A DNA stretch of 64,000 nucleotides from Hyposmocoma kahamanoa (taxonomy: Eukaryota; Arthropoda; Insecta; Lepidoptera; Cosmopterigidae), in assembly GCF_003589595.1 (NCBI RefSeq), contig NW_020654080.1, positions 1,636,639 through 1,700,638 of the forward strand, given 5' to 3'. The position numbers and the translations under genes were made by a program. A model generated the notes under the pieces. It was not told the DNA's origin, did no database searches, and saw only the letters and a list, made by a program, of their open reading frames with translations. This document shows, piece after piece, positions 55,272-64,000 of the stretch. Position 1 is the stretch's first letter. Every line of letters begins with the position of its first letter.

Positions 55272-55430
55272 ACTGCCTCTGTGACCGAACGGTTACCATG
55301 CCGCGCAGAGGTCCCAGTTTCGATTCCCGAGCCGGGTGTGGTTGTGGTTGTCTATGTGTGTGCCCATGGCACCCGCGACACAGGGTTTCCCTAGTGCGGG
55401 GCTATGCTGAGTGTGTGCGTTGTTATTAAA
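55272..55430 (+). mobile_element. Family B SINE with internal deletion
   Basis: CTGCCTCTGTGACCGAACGG, GTTTCGATTCCCGAGCC, then a jump to GGTTGTGGTTGTCTATGTGT and CACAGGGTTTCCCTAGTGCG. The GAAATATTTGTATGG segment is deleted. Confidence 0.85.
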
Positions 55431-55562
55431 AAAAAACTAAACAAATATTTGTTAGAGCGAATCGCTGTGGACGAATAAACCCGCAGTGGTTTTTAGAGCT
55501 GAGAATAAAAAATGAGTATTGCTTTAGTGGATTTTTTTAATGGTCTTTAAATTTTCGATACT

Positions 55563-55818
55563 TTTTTTATAACATTAAGTGACGGACAAGTCGTACGCCT
55601 GGTGGTAAAAGACACGCTTGTCCTTAGCAGTTGCAGTGACACTCAGAGCTCTAGATGCACTGCGCCCGTCCCCCGGAGACATAAGTTAACAAGTCCCATG
55701 TGCCTGTAATTTCACCAGTAACCTTACTGTAGAAGTATAGAACACTGTAATGCTCATACTATCGCTTGGCGGTAGAAATAGGTAAGGTGATGGTATTTCC
55801 CTGGACAAACGCTTCCCA
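55563..55818 (-). mobile_element. Family A copy
   Basis: TTTTTTTATAACATTAAGTG, CGTACGCCTGGTGGTAAAAG, GGAGACATAAGTTAACAAGT, CGCTTGGCGGTAGAAATAGG. The head is truncated. Confidence 0.85.
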
Positions 55819-56268
55819 CCACGTTCGCTTAACATACTTATGTCGTTATTCTAAGCCGCTTCGTTACGTTGATACCGTTGAATTTGAGGCTCCTACAAGG
55901 AGAGGTCTTGAAACCAACATTGTTCAAAGATAGAAAATCGAAATCCATTGCCCCCTAACGCCTCGTCTAATCGCATACAACGTATATACTCTCATACATT
56001 TATCACTCATACAATGAGGAGCGTCGGGTGTATGGCTGCGCGTATAATTAAGCCGATAGTCGCTGAACTAATTGACCGCCGCTACCGAATTGAATTATAA
56101 CTGCGCGTACGCATATAGACGCTGAACATTGTAATGAAATAAATTTATGACTAAATTTTTATGGAATTAAAATTTTATTTTATAAATCGTGATGTACTTT
56201 AACTATAAAGTAGAATATCTGTCTGTTAAACCTATTATGCTTTGCATTGTTAGTTCTAGAAGTAACGA
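55819..56268. other. Unassigned, moderately CpG-rich
   Basis: AGGAGCGTCGGGTGTATGGC, TGACCGCCGCTACCG and CTGCGCGTACGCATATAGAC (56020-56125). Possibly regulatory; no exon recognised. Confidence 0.3.
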
Positions 56269-56342
56269 GCAGTAGAGTTTTTTTTTATTCCTACAGGGAA
56301 ATGCTGCAACTATACCTATTTCTACAATTAAGCAGTAATGTA
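56269..56342 (+). mobile_element. Degenerate family A head
   Basis: ACGAGCAGTAGAGTTTTTTT, then TACCTATTTCTACAATTAAG and CAGTAATG. Confidence 0.5.
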
Positions 56343-56710
56343 TACAGAAAAATTTGTAGAGGCTGGAGCCTAAACTAGGATACCCTGTGTTTTAAGTCAC
56401 CAGTCCGCCATCTCCTGAAGTTCTGATCAATCAATTAATCAATAAGTCTATGGAAACAAATTATGTAATAGAAAAAAAGAGAAAAGAAAAAGAAAATGTG
56501 TGAGTGTGTGAGATGTGCGTAAGCGTGTGTACGTGTGAGTGTGTACAATTTTGCGTGAGCGTGCGACCTGCGTAAGTTTAGACGATGAATTTTACGAGCA
56601 AGTGAGTGTGTTTGGATGTATGAGAATATTACTTATTAGTTTTGGATTACTTTTCATTGTAATGCATTTACAAGGTTCTTTATTGGAGCCTTATAAATAA
56701 AAGAATCTAA
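56343..56710 (+). mobile_element. Probable LINE 3' UTR with GT-rich tract
   Basis: ACTAGGATACCCTGTGTTTT and CAGTCCGCCATCTCCTGAAG at the start, a degenerate TGTGAG/TGCG tract (about 56490-56620), and TTATAAATAAAAGAATC as a polyadenylation-like end. Confidence 0.4.
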
Positions 56711-57118
56711 CTGACTTTATGAAAGAAAAATTTAGTTTAACTCTTTCGTTAACAATATTTAAAACGTAGGTACCGGTACCACGAACAATTTTATTAAATA
56801 ATAAATAAATAACTATTAGAGGATGTCACATACATTGCTCACTATAATATAACTAAAGCACTTGTGTCATGGAAACCGTAACATCGATGGTACCACAAAA
56901 ACCCAGACCCGCGGCAATATTAGAAAGTGAGTTTTCTACATTGACCCGGCCGGGGATCGAACTTAGCACCTCAGAGTCACAAGTCACAGTGCTTATAAAT
57001 TGACTTAATATGAAACATTCAATATATTATATAAAAACAGTAGGCGGCAAGGGCGGTAGTTGGTTTCTTGAGATCCACATAGTGAAACGGGGTACCTATT
57101 GCTATAATATATAAAGCA
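56711..57118. other. Unassigned stretch
   Basis: GGCCGGGGATCGAACTTAGC near 56947 is tRNA-like on the minus strand. Nothing else. Confidence 0.35.
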
Positions 57119-57150
57119 TAAGTTCGATCGTGTATGCAGTCCTGCTGCCA
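57119..57150 (+). repeat. Direct duplication of the LINE-beta start
   Basis: AAGTTCGATCGTGTATGCAG recurs at about 57391. The 240 bp between has no LINE-beta sequence. Confidence 0.6.
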
Positions 57151-57388
57151 CCAATGATATGATGACACATCTTCAGCGAAAAAAAAACACCGCATGTTAC
57201 TAGTTTAATATCGACTCTAACCATGTTATGGAATTGTGAAAAACTAAATTTCCTGCACTACAAGTAACTGAGCTTAACAACAAACAATTCGTTACCATGG
57301 TGTAACTGTTTTTCAATGAATGAAATAACAACACAAAACAGTAACTTAAACAGGTCATATATAACAGCTTTTACATCTGTATAAATCA

Positions 57389-57898
57389 CAAGTTCGATCG
57401 TGTATGCAGTACTGCTGGCACCTTTGGAACGGTTCTGCCCATTACCACTTAGCTGCCTTGGACTCGGTGGAGCGAAAAGCAAAAAGGCTTATTAACAATA
57501 ATTATCTTGTGAAGTCGAAGCTACAAAACCTCGTCCATCGCAGCAAAGTAGCCTGTTTGTCGGTTTTCTATCGGATACGTTTCGGGGAGTGTGCGCAGGA
57601 ACTTTTCAATTTTGTTCCACCTTCACCGTTCCTCCCTCGGTCGACTAGAAGATCCGGAACACTCCATTCTTATGTCGTTGATATGCCACCCATTCGCACT
57701 AAGCGCTTTGCTTCCTCCTTTCTGATGCGTAGGCAAAGAAATGGAACACTCTACCATCATCTGTGTTTACCGAAAAGTACAATTTGGGGCTATTCAAGGC
57801 TAGAGTGAATAGGCATTTTTAGACGAACATGTACCATCGTCGGTCACAACGTCGCTTAACATCGGATGATATTGCGTGTGTCTATTATTTATATTAAA
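57389..57898 (+). pseudogene. LINE-beta 3' end (frameshifted)
   Basis: The frame at 57404-57808 reads MQYCWHLWNGSAHYHLAALD, then DSVERKAKRLINNNYLVKS and [17 protein letters not shown], where a small deletion shifts the frame compared with the RTATEWNAL of the 5 kb copy. The end GTGTGTCTATTATTTATATT is shared with the other copies. It reaches further upstream than they do (HLWNGSA block). Confidence 0.8.
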
Positions 57899-58445
57899 AC
57901 AAAGTCGCTGGTACTGCCCGTGAAAGGGATATTATTATATTTGCAACAAATTTTCTGATATATAGGAACATGGATTTCTGTAGCCTGGATTAAATTATCA
58001 CTCTAAAGGTATCGATGTGTGTACACGCATAGCACATAACGAATGTGATTATGAGCTTTCAACACGCCGCGACTGTTCTTTGAGGCTGCGCCTATGACGG
58101 GTCGGTTTTGATGGAACCCGGCCGGTTGCACAAAAGGACCTTCGGCAAAGCGTAAAGGGGATTACATTGTAATGGTTCCGTATTAGCTAAAGATATTATG
58201 AAAAATCAACAAGAGACTGAAGTTTACACAAATTTTTATGACAAAGTATTGTTTTAGTGGTAAATACATCACGACCATCCCCTTGAATCTCCAATTTGAT
58301 AGATGCCTTGCACACTGTTCTTTCTTCTTCTTTTAGTTCTTCTTTTAGTTAGGCAAAAGCTGATTGTTATTTAAATATATTTGTTCAATTTCTTTCTTGT
58401 TTGTTCCTTTTGTTAATTTGGATTTCTGTTTTTTCTCTATTGCTT
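57899..58445. other. Unassigned stretch
   Basis: A GC-richer patch at 58065-58150 (GGAACCCGGCCGGTTGC). No gene recognised. Confidence 0.35.
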
Positions 58446-58600
58446 CAGCTCCTTGTGAAAGAGTTCATCCAGGGAAGGCTATTATGCCTGCCGCCAAGCA
58501 GTAGTGTGAGTTACTGCGTTTCGGTTTTGAAGGGTACAGGTGCTGGTGAAACTATAGTCACTTCGTCAGCTTTTTATCTCTCGGTGACGGGCGTAGTGAA
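58446..58600 (+). mobile_element. Family A head half
   Basis: CAGCTCCTTGTGAAAGAGTT, CTGCCGCCAAGCAGTAGTGT, GGTTTTGAAGGGTACAGGTG, CTCGGTGACGGGCGTAGTG. Confidence 0.85.
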
Positions 58601-59286
58601 TTTAGAATTATCACTGCGCTTCTAATGTAGTCGGGAGGTCTCCTCACCTTCACAACCTTACAGGTACAAATATACAAGGGAATCCCAATAAAACAAGCTC
58701 ATTTCTACGACCTACAATACCAATTTAAAAAGTCTTCTTACTCCCTTTAAGTTCAAAAGCCTCACAGCTCAAACGACACTGGTTAGTCTTGTGAAATAAT
58801 TCATATTTAATTTGAACCAATTAGTAATGCTTACATGCGAACATTTTAGATTGAGATGTGAACATTTTTGTATTGATTCTTTGTATTCAGTTTGACTGTC
58901 GAGACGTGACGTGCTTAGTGAAAACATAGGGGTGTTATATTGCTCCTTCGTTCTGTTATACGGGGCGTAGTGAAAGTCTTTTTAAAAAAACACAATTTCC
59001 ACGAAATTGTATAATTCGGGAAGAAGTGGTAATTAAGTACATTAAAATAAAGAAATAACATAAAAAATGGAAATTGAATTAGCACGTGTTTACACGACAG
59101 GAGTTTGGAAGAAATTGAGCTGCTTTCTGTAGAGTTTTAGTGATGTTCAAAGAAGAATGCTGACTAGGAGAAATGGCAGGGCTGATTCTAGTAGTTTAGG
59201 TAGTAGGGCTGGGATATAACAGCTCGGACTGTTTTGGAATGCTAATAAATTGTCCTTCTCGTCCAATTTTAGTAACAATAAAACCC
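58601..59286. other. AT-rich stretch, nothing recognised
   Basis: No repeat or exon recognised. Confidence 0.4.
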
Positions 59287-59470
59287 CATGTCAAAAAGTT
59301 TGTCCAGGAAAGTACTGCCACCTCATCTATTTCTACCGCCAAGCAGTGTAAGCATTACTTCGTTCGGTGGTAAACGACCTGGCCGTAATCGTATTACCAC
59401 TTAGAAGTTTAAATCGCAAATATCTGCGCGGCACCGCCACTGTGTCCGTTACATGAGACGTAAGTTGACA
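59287..59470. mobile_element. Inverted family A chimera
   Basis: 59287-59372 is a plus-strand head (AAAGTACTGCCACCTCATCT, TACCGCCAAGCAGTG). 59373-59470 is minus-strand middle (GTGGTAAACGACCTGGCC, GTTTAAATCGCAAATATCTG, GAGACGTAAGTTGACAAG). The two join without spacer. Confidence 0.75.
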
Positions 59471-59988
59471 AGAACGTGCAATGCGCTTATAGTATCTGCA
59501 CAAGACTGCGATGTTTTTGCAAGATATAACTAAAGAATAACGTGGACATTCTTCCCGGAACTCCTCAGAAGTGATTATGTTTGAACACGCGCATTATTTA
59601 TTGAAATTTGAGTACATTATATTAGCAAAAAAATATTATTTCTAATAAATAATAATGTAATTGTGTTTGTATAGGTACTTACATATGTTAATACACTTAA
59701 AAAATTAACACGAGACGACCTAAATTTTGGAATGTTTAGAAGCAAACAGTGAAAAAGGTTTTTTTTACTCATTGATAACGAAATGGGTATGTCCATACTA
59801 AGAAAACGTTCATGCTTTAGGTAAATTAACCCTTTCAATTCCAATCACTGGTGATGAATGTTTGAAGTTTTGTAAGAGGATGGATGAGCGACTATCTGTA
59901 AATTAATATTAATATTATCTAGTTACGACTTTTACATTGCAATTTACAGTTATACTGCGTAATTGTATTAAATTAATAAATATAAATG
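59471..59988. other. AT-rich stretch, nothing recognised
   Basis: No repeat or exon recognised. Confidence 0.4.
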
Positions 59989-60087
59989 AACGCTGTAATG
60001 CTTACATTACCTCCTGGCAGCAGAAATAGGTAAGGTGACAGTACTTCTCTGGACGAACTGTTTTACAAGGAACTCTACTGCTACTAA
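59989..60087 (-). mobile_element. Family A head fragment
   Basis: AACGCTGTAATGCTTACATT, GGCAGCAGAAATAGGTAAGG and CAAGGAACTCTACTGCTACT. Confidence 0.85.
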
Positions 60088-60981
60088 ATGTGTATATGGC
60101 TGACTATAGTTTAAGTCCTCTCGTTTTTGAAACCTACTCAACAATAAGACGCAATTTGAATAACAATATTTGAAATGTTACTTTCTAGTTGCAGTACGAG
60201 TCACGTTCGGGATAAAAATTTCGTTCCGTATGTTTTCAACAAAATAAAACATTGAAATTGCTCGTTACTCCACATAGTTACATCCTACTCAATCTCTGAT
60301 ACAGTAGCTAATTTTTAACGATCTTATCTCGTCCACATTAAGTCCAAAATTCGTATATGTCGTATGAGTATTAAGTAGCACAGGTCATTCCTACTTTGTG
60401 TTTGTAAATATTATTTATTTAAGTATTCCAATTAAAAAGCACCGAGTCGTTGAACGCTCAAAGAGAACCGTAGCTGTGTTAAGTGTTGTTTACAATACCA
60501 GGTTTAAGTTTAACGACTTATGATGTATGTGGATTTTTAAATTTCCGTTGGAAATGTTATTTTATTGAAATATTATGATGAATTACGTAGTGTGAATAAC
60601 GCTAAATATCGAGTATGTAACCAGAAATAGAGACGAAAAGACATTTAATTTCTTTGAAAACTATTATACCAAATCATTACTGTAACAACTGCGCTGCGCT
60701 CCGATTGGCCAACCCGAATTCGAAACAATTGACGGGTGTCAATTATTTCACTTCAAATCGACCAGTTTAACTTGAGCTTTACTATAATGGACGAAAATTG
60801 GAAAATTACATATTTAATATTTTATTACCGATGAAATGTGATTCCGTTTGTTTTGTAACTAGATGTTTTGCTGTTTTTCCCACACCACCGAAAGGAACAG
60901 CCGCCTATAGTTAGAGATATTATCTTACAATAAATAAATATAGAATATATTTGGAATATACGGAGACGTACACACAGGTCA
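60088..60981. other. AT-rich stretch, nothing recognised
   Basis: A small CG patch with an inverted CCAAT (CTCCGATTGGCCAACC, about 60697). No gene. Confidence 0.35.
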
Positions 60982-61571
60982 GTTCAAATTCAAATTCAAA
61001 TTCAATACAATCTTTATTTCATAGGTAAGCATTATTACCCTTGAAATCGTCACAATGGTTAAACTCTACCGCTCATTCGTAAGGCAGATTCCCCTGAGAA
61101 GAAATAGCAAGAAACTCTAGGGGTTGCTCTTTGTAAATAACATTTACAATATTTTTTTTTTATTTGAAACATCAGAGATCGAGACTACCTCCATAAGCTA
61201 AACGGGTTACTACCACGGATTTTTGTCATCCAAGTACGCAGAAGTTGTATAATAACCTTTAGTATAAAGTTTTTGTTTCACTATAGTTTTAAACCCAGTG
61301 AAAGGCAAATTTTGTATATCAACCGGAATCTTGTTATAGAAGCGTATACATTGCCCCTTAAATGATTTTTTGACTTTGTGAAGACGACTATCAAGAAAAG
61401 CTAGTTTATTTTTATTCCTCGTATTAATGTTATGTCTGTCACTATTTTTCATAAAGAAATTACTATTCCTTTTAATATAAATTACATTTTCATAAATGTA
61501 CTGCGAGGCTAGTGTAAGAATGTTAATTTCCTTAAACTTATCTCTCAAAGTCATTCCAGCTTTCTAATTTG
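60982..61571 (-). pseudogene. LINE-alpha 3' end, reverse transcriptase C-terminus (frame intact)
   Basis: The minus-strand frame 61210-61554 encodes 114 residues with ILTLASQYIYENVIYIKRN, RHNINTRNKNKLAFLDSRL, an FYNKIPVDIQNL block and a short tail. This is the usual last 100-120 residues of a CR1/Jockey-group ORF2 (NTRxK...RL...FN.LP layout). The 3' UTR has GAAATAGCAAGAAACTCTAG and TTGCTCTTTGTAAAT, and ends in a (TTGAAT)n tail (60982-61005). 5'-truncated; the best-preserved member of its family here. Confidence 0.85.
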
Positions 61572-61821
61572 TGATTTCAGCGCAAACAAGAATTGATATT
61601 TAAAAGTGATGTAAGGCCTGATGAGCCGAGGGATGAATGGCGTTATTACGTCTCTAGTATATAACCAGAGAGGTTATATACTCGAGGACGCTAAAGCAGT
61701 AGCTTTACTTATCGTTCACATAGTCATACTAGGCGACATTAATGTTGAATATCTACCAAAGCGAAGCAATCTTTCTATTTCATTGTCACATTGAAGACAC
61801 ATGTCTTAAGAACATAAGTGA
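61572..61821. other. Gap with an 11-bp hairpin
   Basis: AGTATATAACC (61656-61666) is perfectly inverted at 61672-61682 with an AGAGA loop. Nothing else. Confidence 0.5.
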
Positions 61822-61910
61822 TTTTTTTTAAAGCACCAAGTAATAAAGTCGTGTGGCTGGCGGTAAGCGATATGCCTGCAGCATTCGCAGTGCCACTGAG
61901 AGCCTGAAAT
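61822..61910 (-). mobile_element. 5'-truncated family A tail
   Basis: TTTTTTTAAAGCACCAAGTA, GGCTGGCGGTAAGCGATATG, TTCGCAGTGCCACTGAGAGC. Confidence 0.75.
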
Positions 61911-63177
61911 AAAGAATTTATATTCCATTCTATTATTATTATTATTTTCGTTTTATAGATGAACAAACAGTCTTATACAAATTATTAAATAAAAATACAT
62001 TTAACTTATTACTAAACTTATAGTTCCATGTACTTATAAATGCTACACAAAATACTACACTATTCCACAAGCACTATAGAATATAATGACCTTAAAGAAA
62101 ACAAAGAAAGATTGAACCCTTAATGATGACCATACGAAACCATTTTAAAATCTGATTTGCTGTTGCGACTTTTAAACTCCTGCAAAGAAGAATCAAATAT
62201 GTCAACTTCACTACACTTTGCATTGTATAAGGAACGTAATGTTTTAATTACTTCGCATCCTTGAAGAAAATAGACCGCATCTGCACATGACAACTTTCAG
62301 GAGACATCATTACGATTATTGTGATATGGATGTCACCCTGTCCGAAAAGGAAAATTAAATGTAATTGTTACATTTGATCGACTTAAAAAGCCGCAATGTT
62401 TTGATACAACAGCTGTTTTTGCTTTTTTTAAAGCCACCGGAAAATAGGGTGTGGTTATTTGTAACTGGTAAAGAAGGAATTAACACTAATAAGTAATCGG
62501 CTGTCACTTAAACTTAACTCACACATTTCCCATACAAATTTTTGTCTAAAATCAATTTCATAGTTTTAAACTGAATTCGCAATAGCTAACACTATGCGAA
62601 ATTGATAAATAAATATCGAAATAGTGTTGGGCGCCAACAGAAGAGCTATCGAGAACATGTTGTTTTGAACTCTAGTAACAAAATAGATAGAGCCATCAAT
62701 ATTGCGTTTTATGAACAGCAATAATATCTAGAGTTTTCCCGAACATTCTCGTCTTGTAGACCACGTGTAATTCTTTCGTTTTGCATAGACTTTTTGCCTT
62801 TCTAATATGGATTTTTATTACAAATTCATCAGATATAAATGGTTTTTTTTATGAATGACATAGTGCAACTTACTTTGATAAGTTTAACACGTCAACTTTT
62901 ATAAATCTAGCGTTGCATAAATATCGATAATCAAACTGTCGATATTTAAGCCACACTATCAAGCAAATCCTTTCACGCATAGATCCGATCATGATGATGA
63001 TCGATGCGCAAGCGACGTTCAAGTTAAACGGATTTATGTTTTTTGTCTATTAGCGATTTGAAAAGTCGGTTTTTTAATGTCAAATGTTGTTTAATTGATA
63101 TGTCAGACCTTTTTATTACTGTTTGGAAAAAATAAGAGTTTAAAATTTTTAATATATAGTTATTTGTTGACCTCTGT
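61911..63177. other. 1.3 kb AT-rich DNA, nothing recognised
   Basis: No repeat family or exon recognised. Confidence 0.4.
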
Positions 63178-63412
63178 GTTGAGCTTCTTGTGAAAAGGTC
63201 CCTCCAGTTTGTGCCTCCAAGCAGTAATATGTTAGGGTGCTGGTGAAATTATAAGCACATGAGACTTGTCAACTTATATCTCAGGGTGACGGGGGCAGTG
63301 GTAGGGCCGCTATAATCTTTGCGATTTAAAGCTTTGAGTGGCACTGCAACTTTTACAGACAGGCGTGTCGCTTACCACCAGGCGCATGCCTATTCGTTCC
63401 GTACAGTATCTA
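63178..63412 (+). mobile_element. Family A copy
   Basis: GAGCTTCTTGTGAAAAGGTC, TGCTGGTGAAATTATAAGCA, CAACTTATATCTCAGGGTGA, GGCGTGTCGCTTACCACCAG. The segment with TTACCTATTTCTGCC is shortened. Confidence 0.9.
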
Positions 63413-63424
63413 CAATTTTTTTTT

Positions 63425-63490
63425 AACCAGAACCCGGGACCTTCTCATTCAGCGACTACAGTTCAAACTCAAGGGCCATCGAGGACGTTG
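63425..63490 (-). mobile_element. tRNA-like SINE scrap
   Basis: AACCCGGGACCTTCTCATTC, then GCGACTACAG and GGGCCATCGAGGACG, similar to 24165-24240. Confidence 0.35.
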
Positions 63491-64000
63491 TTGATTGTGC
63501 ATAAAGCAGACTGTAAATAACTTGAAATCACAGTAATTACTATAACGTACTCGTGCCTTAACATGTACTTAATCTCTGGTTTCCCTTACTTAGATTCTCA
63601 GAGCGTAACGGATGACATTGCATTATTTTTGTTCTACATTGTAATTACTATGTACCTTGTACAATTATAATTTTACTGTCGTTATATAGTATTTTCATCG
63701 TTTGTCATAACTATGAAGGCAACCTTGATAAATAATAATTTTAAAAAATCTTACCTATAGCGCTACAATAAGATTAGTGTGCGCTATGGATATTTTTAAA
63801 GTAAAGTTGTTGTACCTTTAGTGGTACTGAAATAAATGGAAAATTCAGTCTAGATTCGTAACGACAAAAAAGCGGGCTAATCGTAATCGTAATAAGAGTA
63901 AATAGACATGAAACAGAGATAAAAATCATGATAGTTCCAGGTGTTTCAAAATAACAATGTTTTTCCAATATGCCAGATAATTACACCCGTTACCTGGTCT
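63491..64000. other. AT-rich end of window
   Basis: Nothing recognised until the last bases, where TTACCTGGTCT suggests another copy of the 13656 SINE-like repeat running off the edge. Confidence 0.35.

Noticed and set aside
1..64000. CRISPR arrays, operons, prokaryotic promoters
   Set aside because: No regularly spaced direct repeats. The repeat families and splice-like signals are eukaryotic, so bacterial feature types do not apply.

Overview
The window is AT-rich eukaryotic nuclear DNA packed with decayed transposable elements. The organism is most likely a lepidopteran insect (moth or butterfly). I infer this from the repeat families: tRNA-derived SINEs with GGTTCGATTCC boxes, LINE 3' ends of several kinds, Penelope-like elements whose tails carry a CCATGGTCACGG core, and small inverted-repeat elements. 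No taxon-diagnostic gene is present. I find no convincing complete host protein-coding gene, no rRNA, no credible functional tRNA and no CRISPR array. Almost all open frames of 60-100 codons are chance frames or fragments of mobile elements.

Mobile content. Family labels here are mine. Family A is an A-tailed repeat of about 290 bp with about 29 copies and fragments on both strands. Family B is a tRNA-derived SINE with nine copies. Family C is a repeat ending in GAT/GATGAC triplets, with about ten copies. Family D is a GC-richer repeat with two copies. Family E is a Penelope-related tail repeat. Five or more LINE lineages (alpha, beta, gamma, delta, epsilon) are present as 5'-truncated 3' ends. 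A Penelope-like GIY-YIG endonuclease fragment lies at 34272-34562, readable across one internal stop. Several short elements with terminal inverted repeats lie at 8692, 9356, 13850, 31383, 38080 and 40578.

Layout. 1-6.2 kb: LINE-epsilon inside family C, family A pieces, LINE-beta and a SINE. 6.2-10.6 kb: a repeat cluster including a multi-layer nest at 8935-9967. 10.6-13 kb: unique AT-rich DNA. 13-17.7 kb: nested MITE/LINE and LINE/LINE insertions. 17.7-20 kb: a CpG-rich block and, on the minus strand, a possible non-coding first exon with a strong splice donor; this is the best candidate for host-gene sequence. 20-28 kb: the densest family A region, including two copies forming a 2.7 kb inverted repeat. 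28-36 kb: LINE-delta, a nested MITE and Penelope material. 36-47 kb: simple repeats, hairpin elements, a family D block and RTE-like LINE remnants. 47.9-52.8 kb: the longest stretch free of recognised repeats, holding one CpG-rich island. 53-64 kb: a gamma LINE with a 16-bp target-site duplication, further family A copies, LINE-beta and LINE-alpha.

The genes here do not form a pathway. What can be reconstructed is an insertion history, because several host elements are split by younger ones and five junctions carry readable target-site duplications. Boundaries of diverged copies are by eye, about +/-10 bp.
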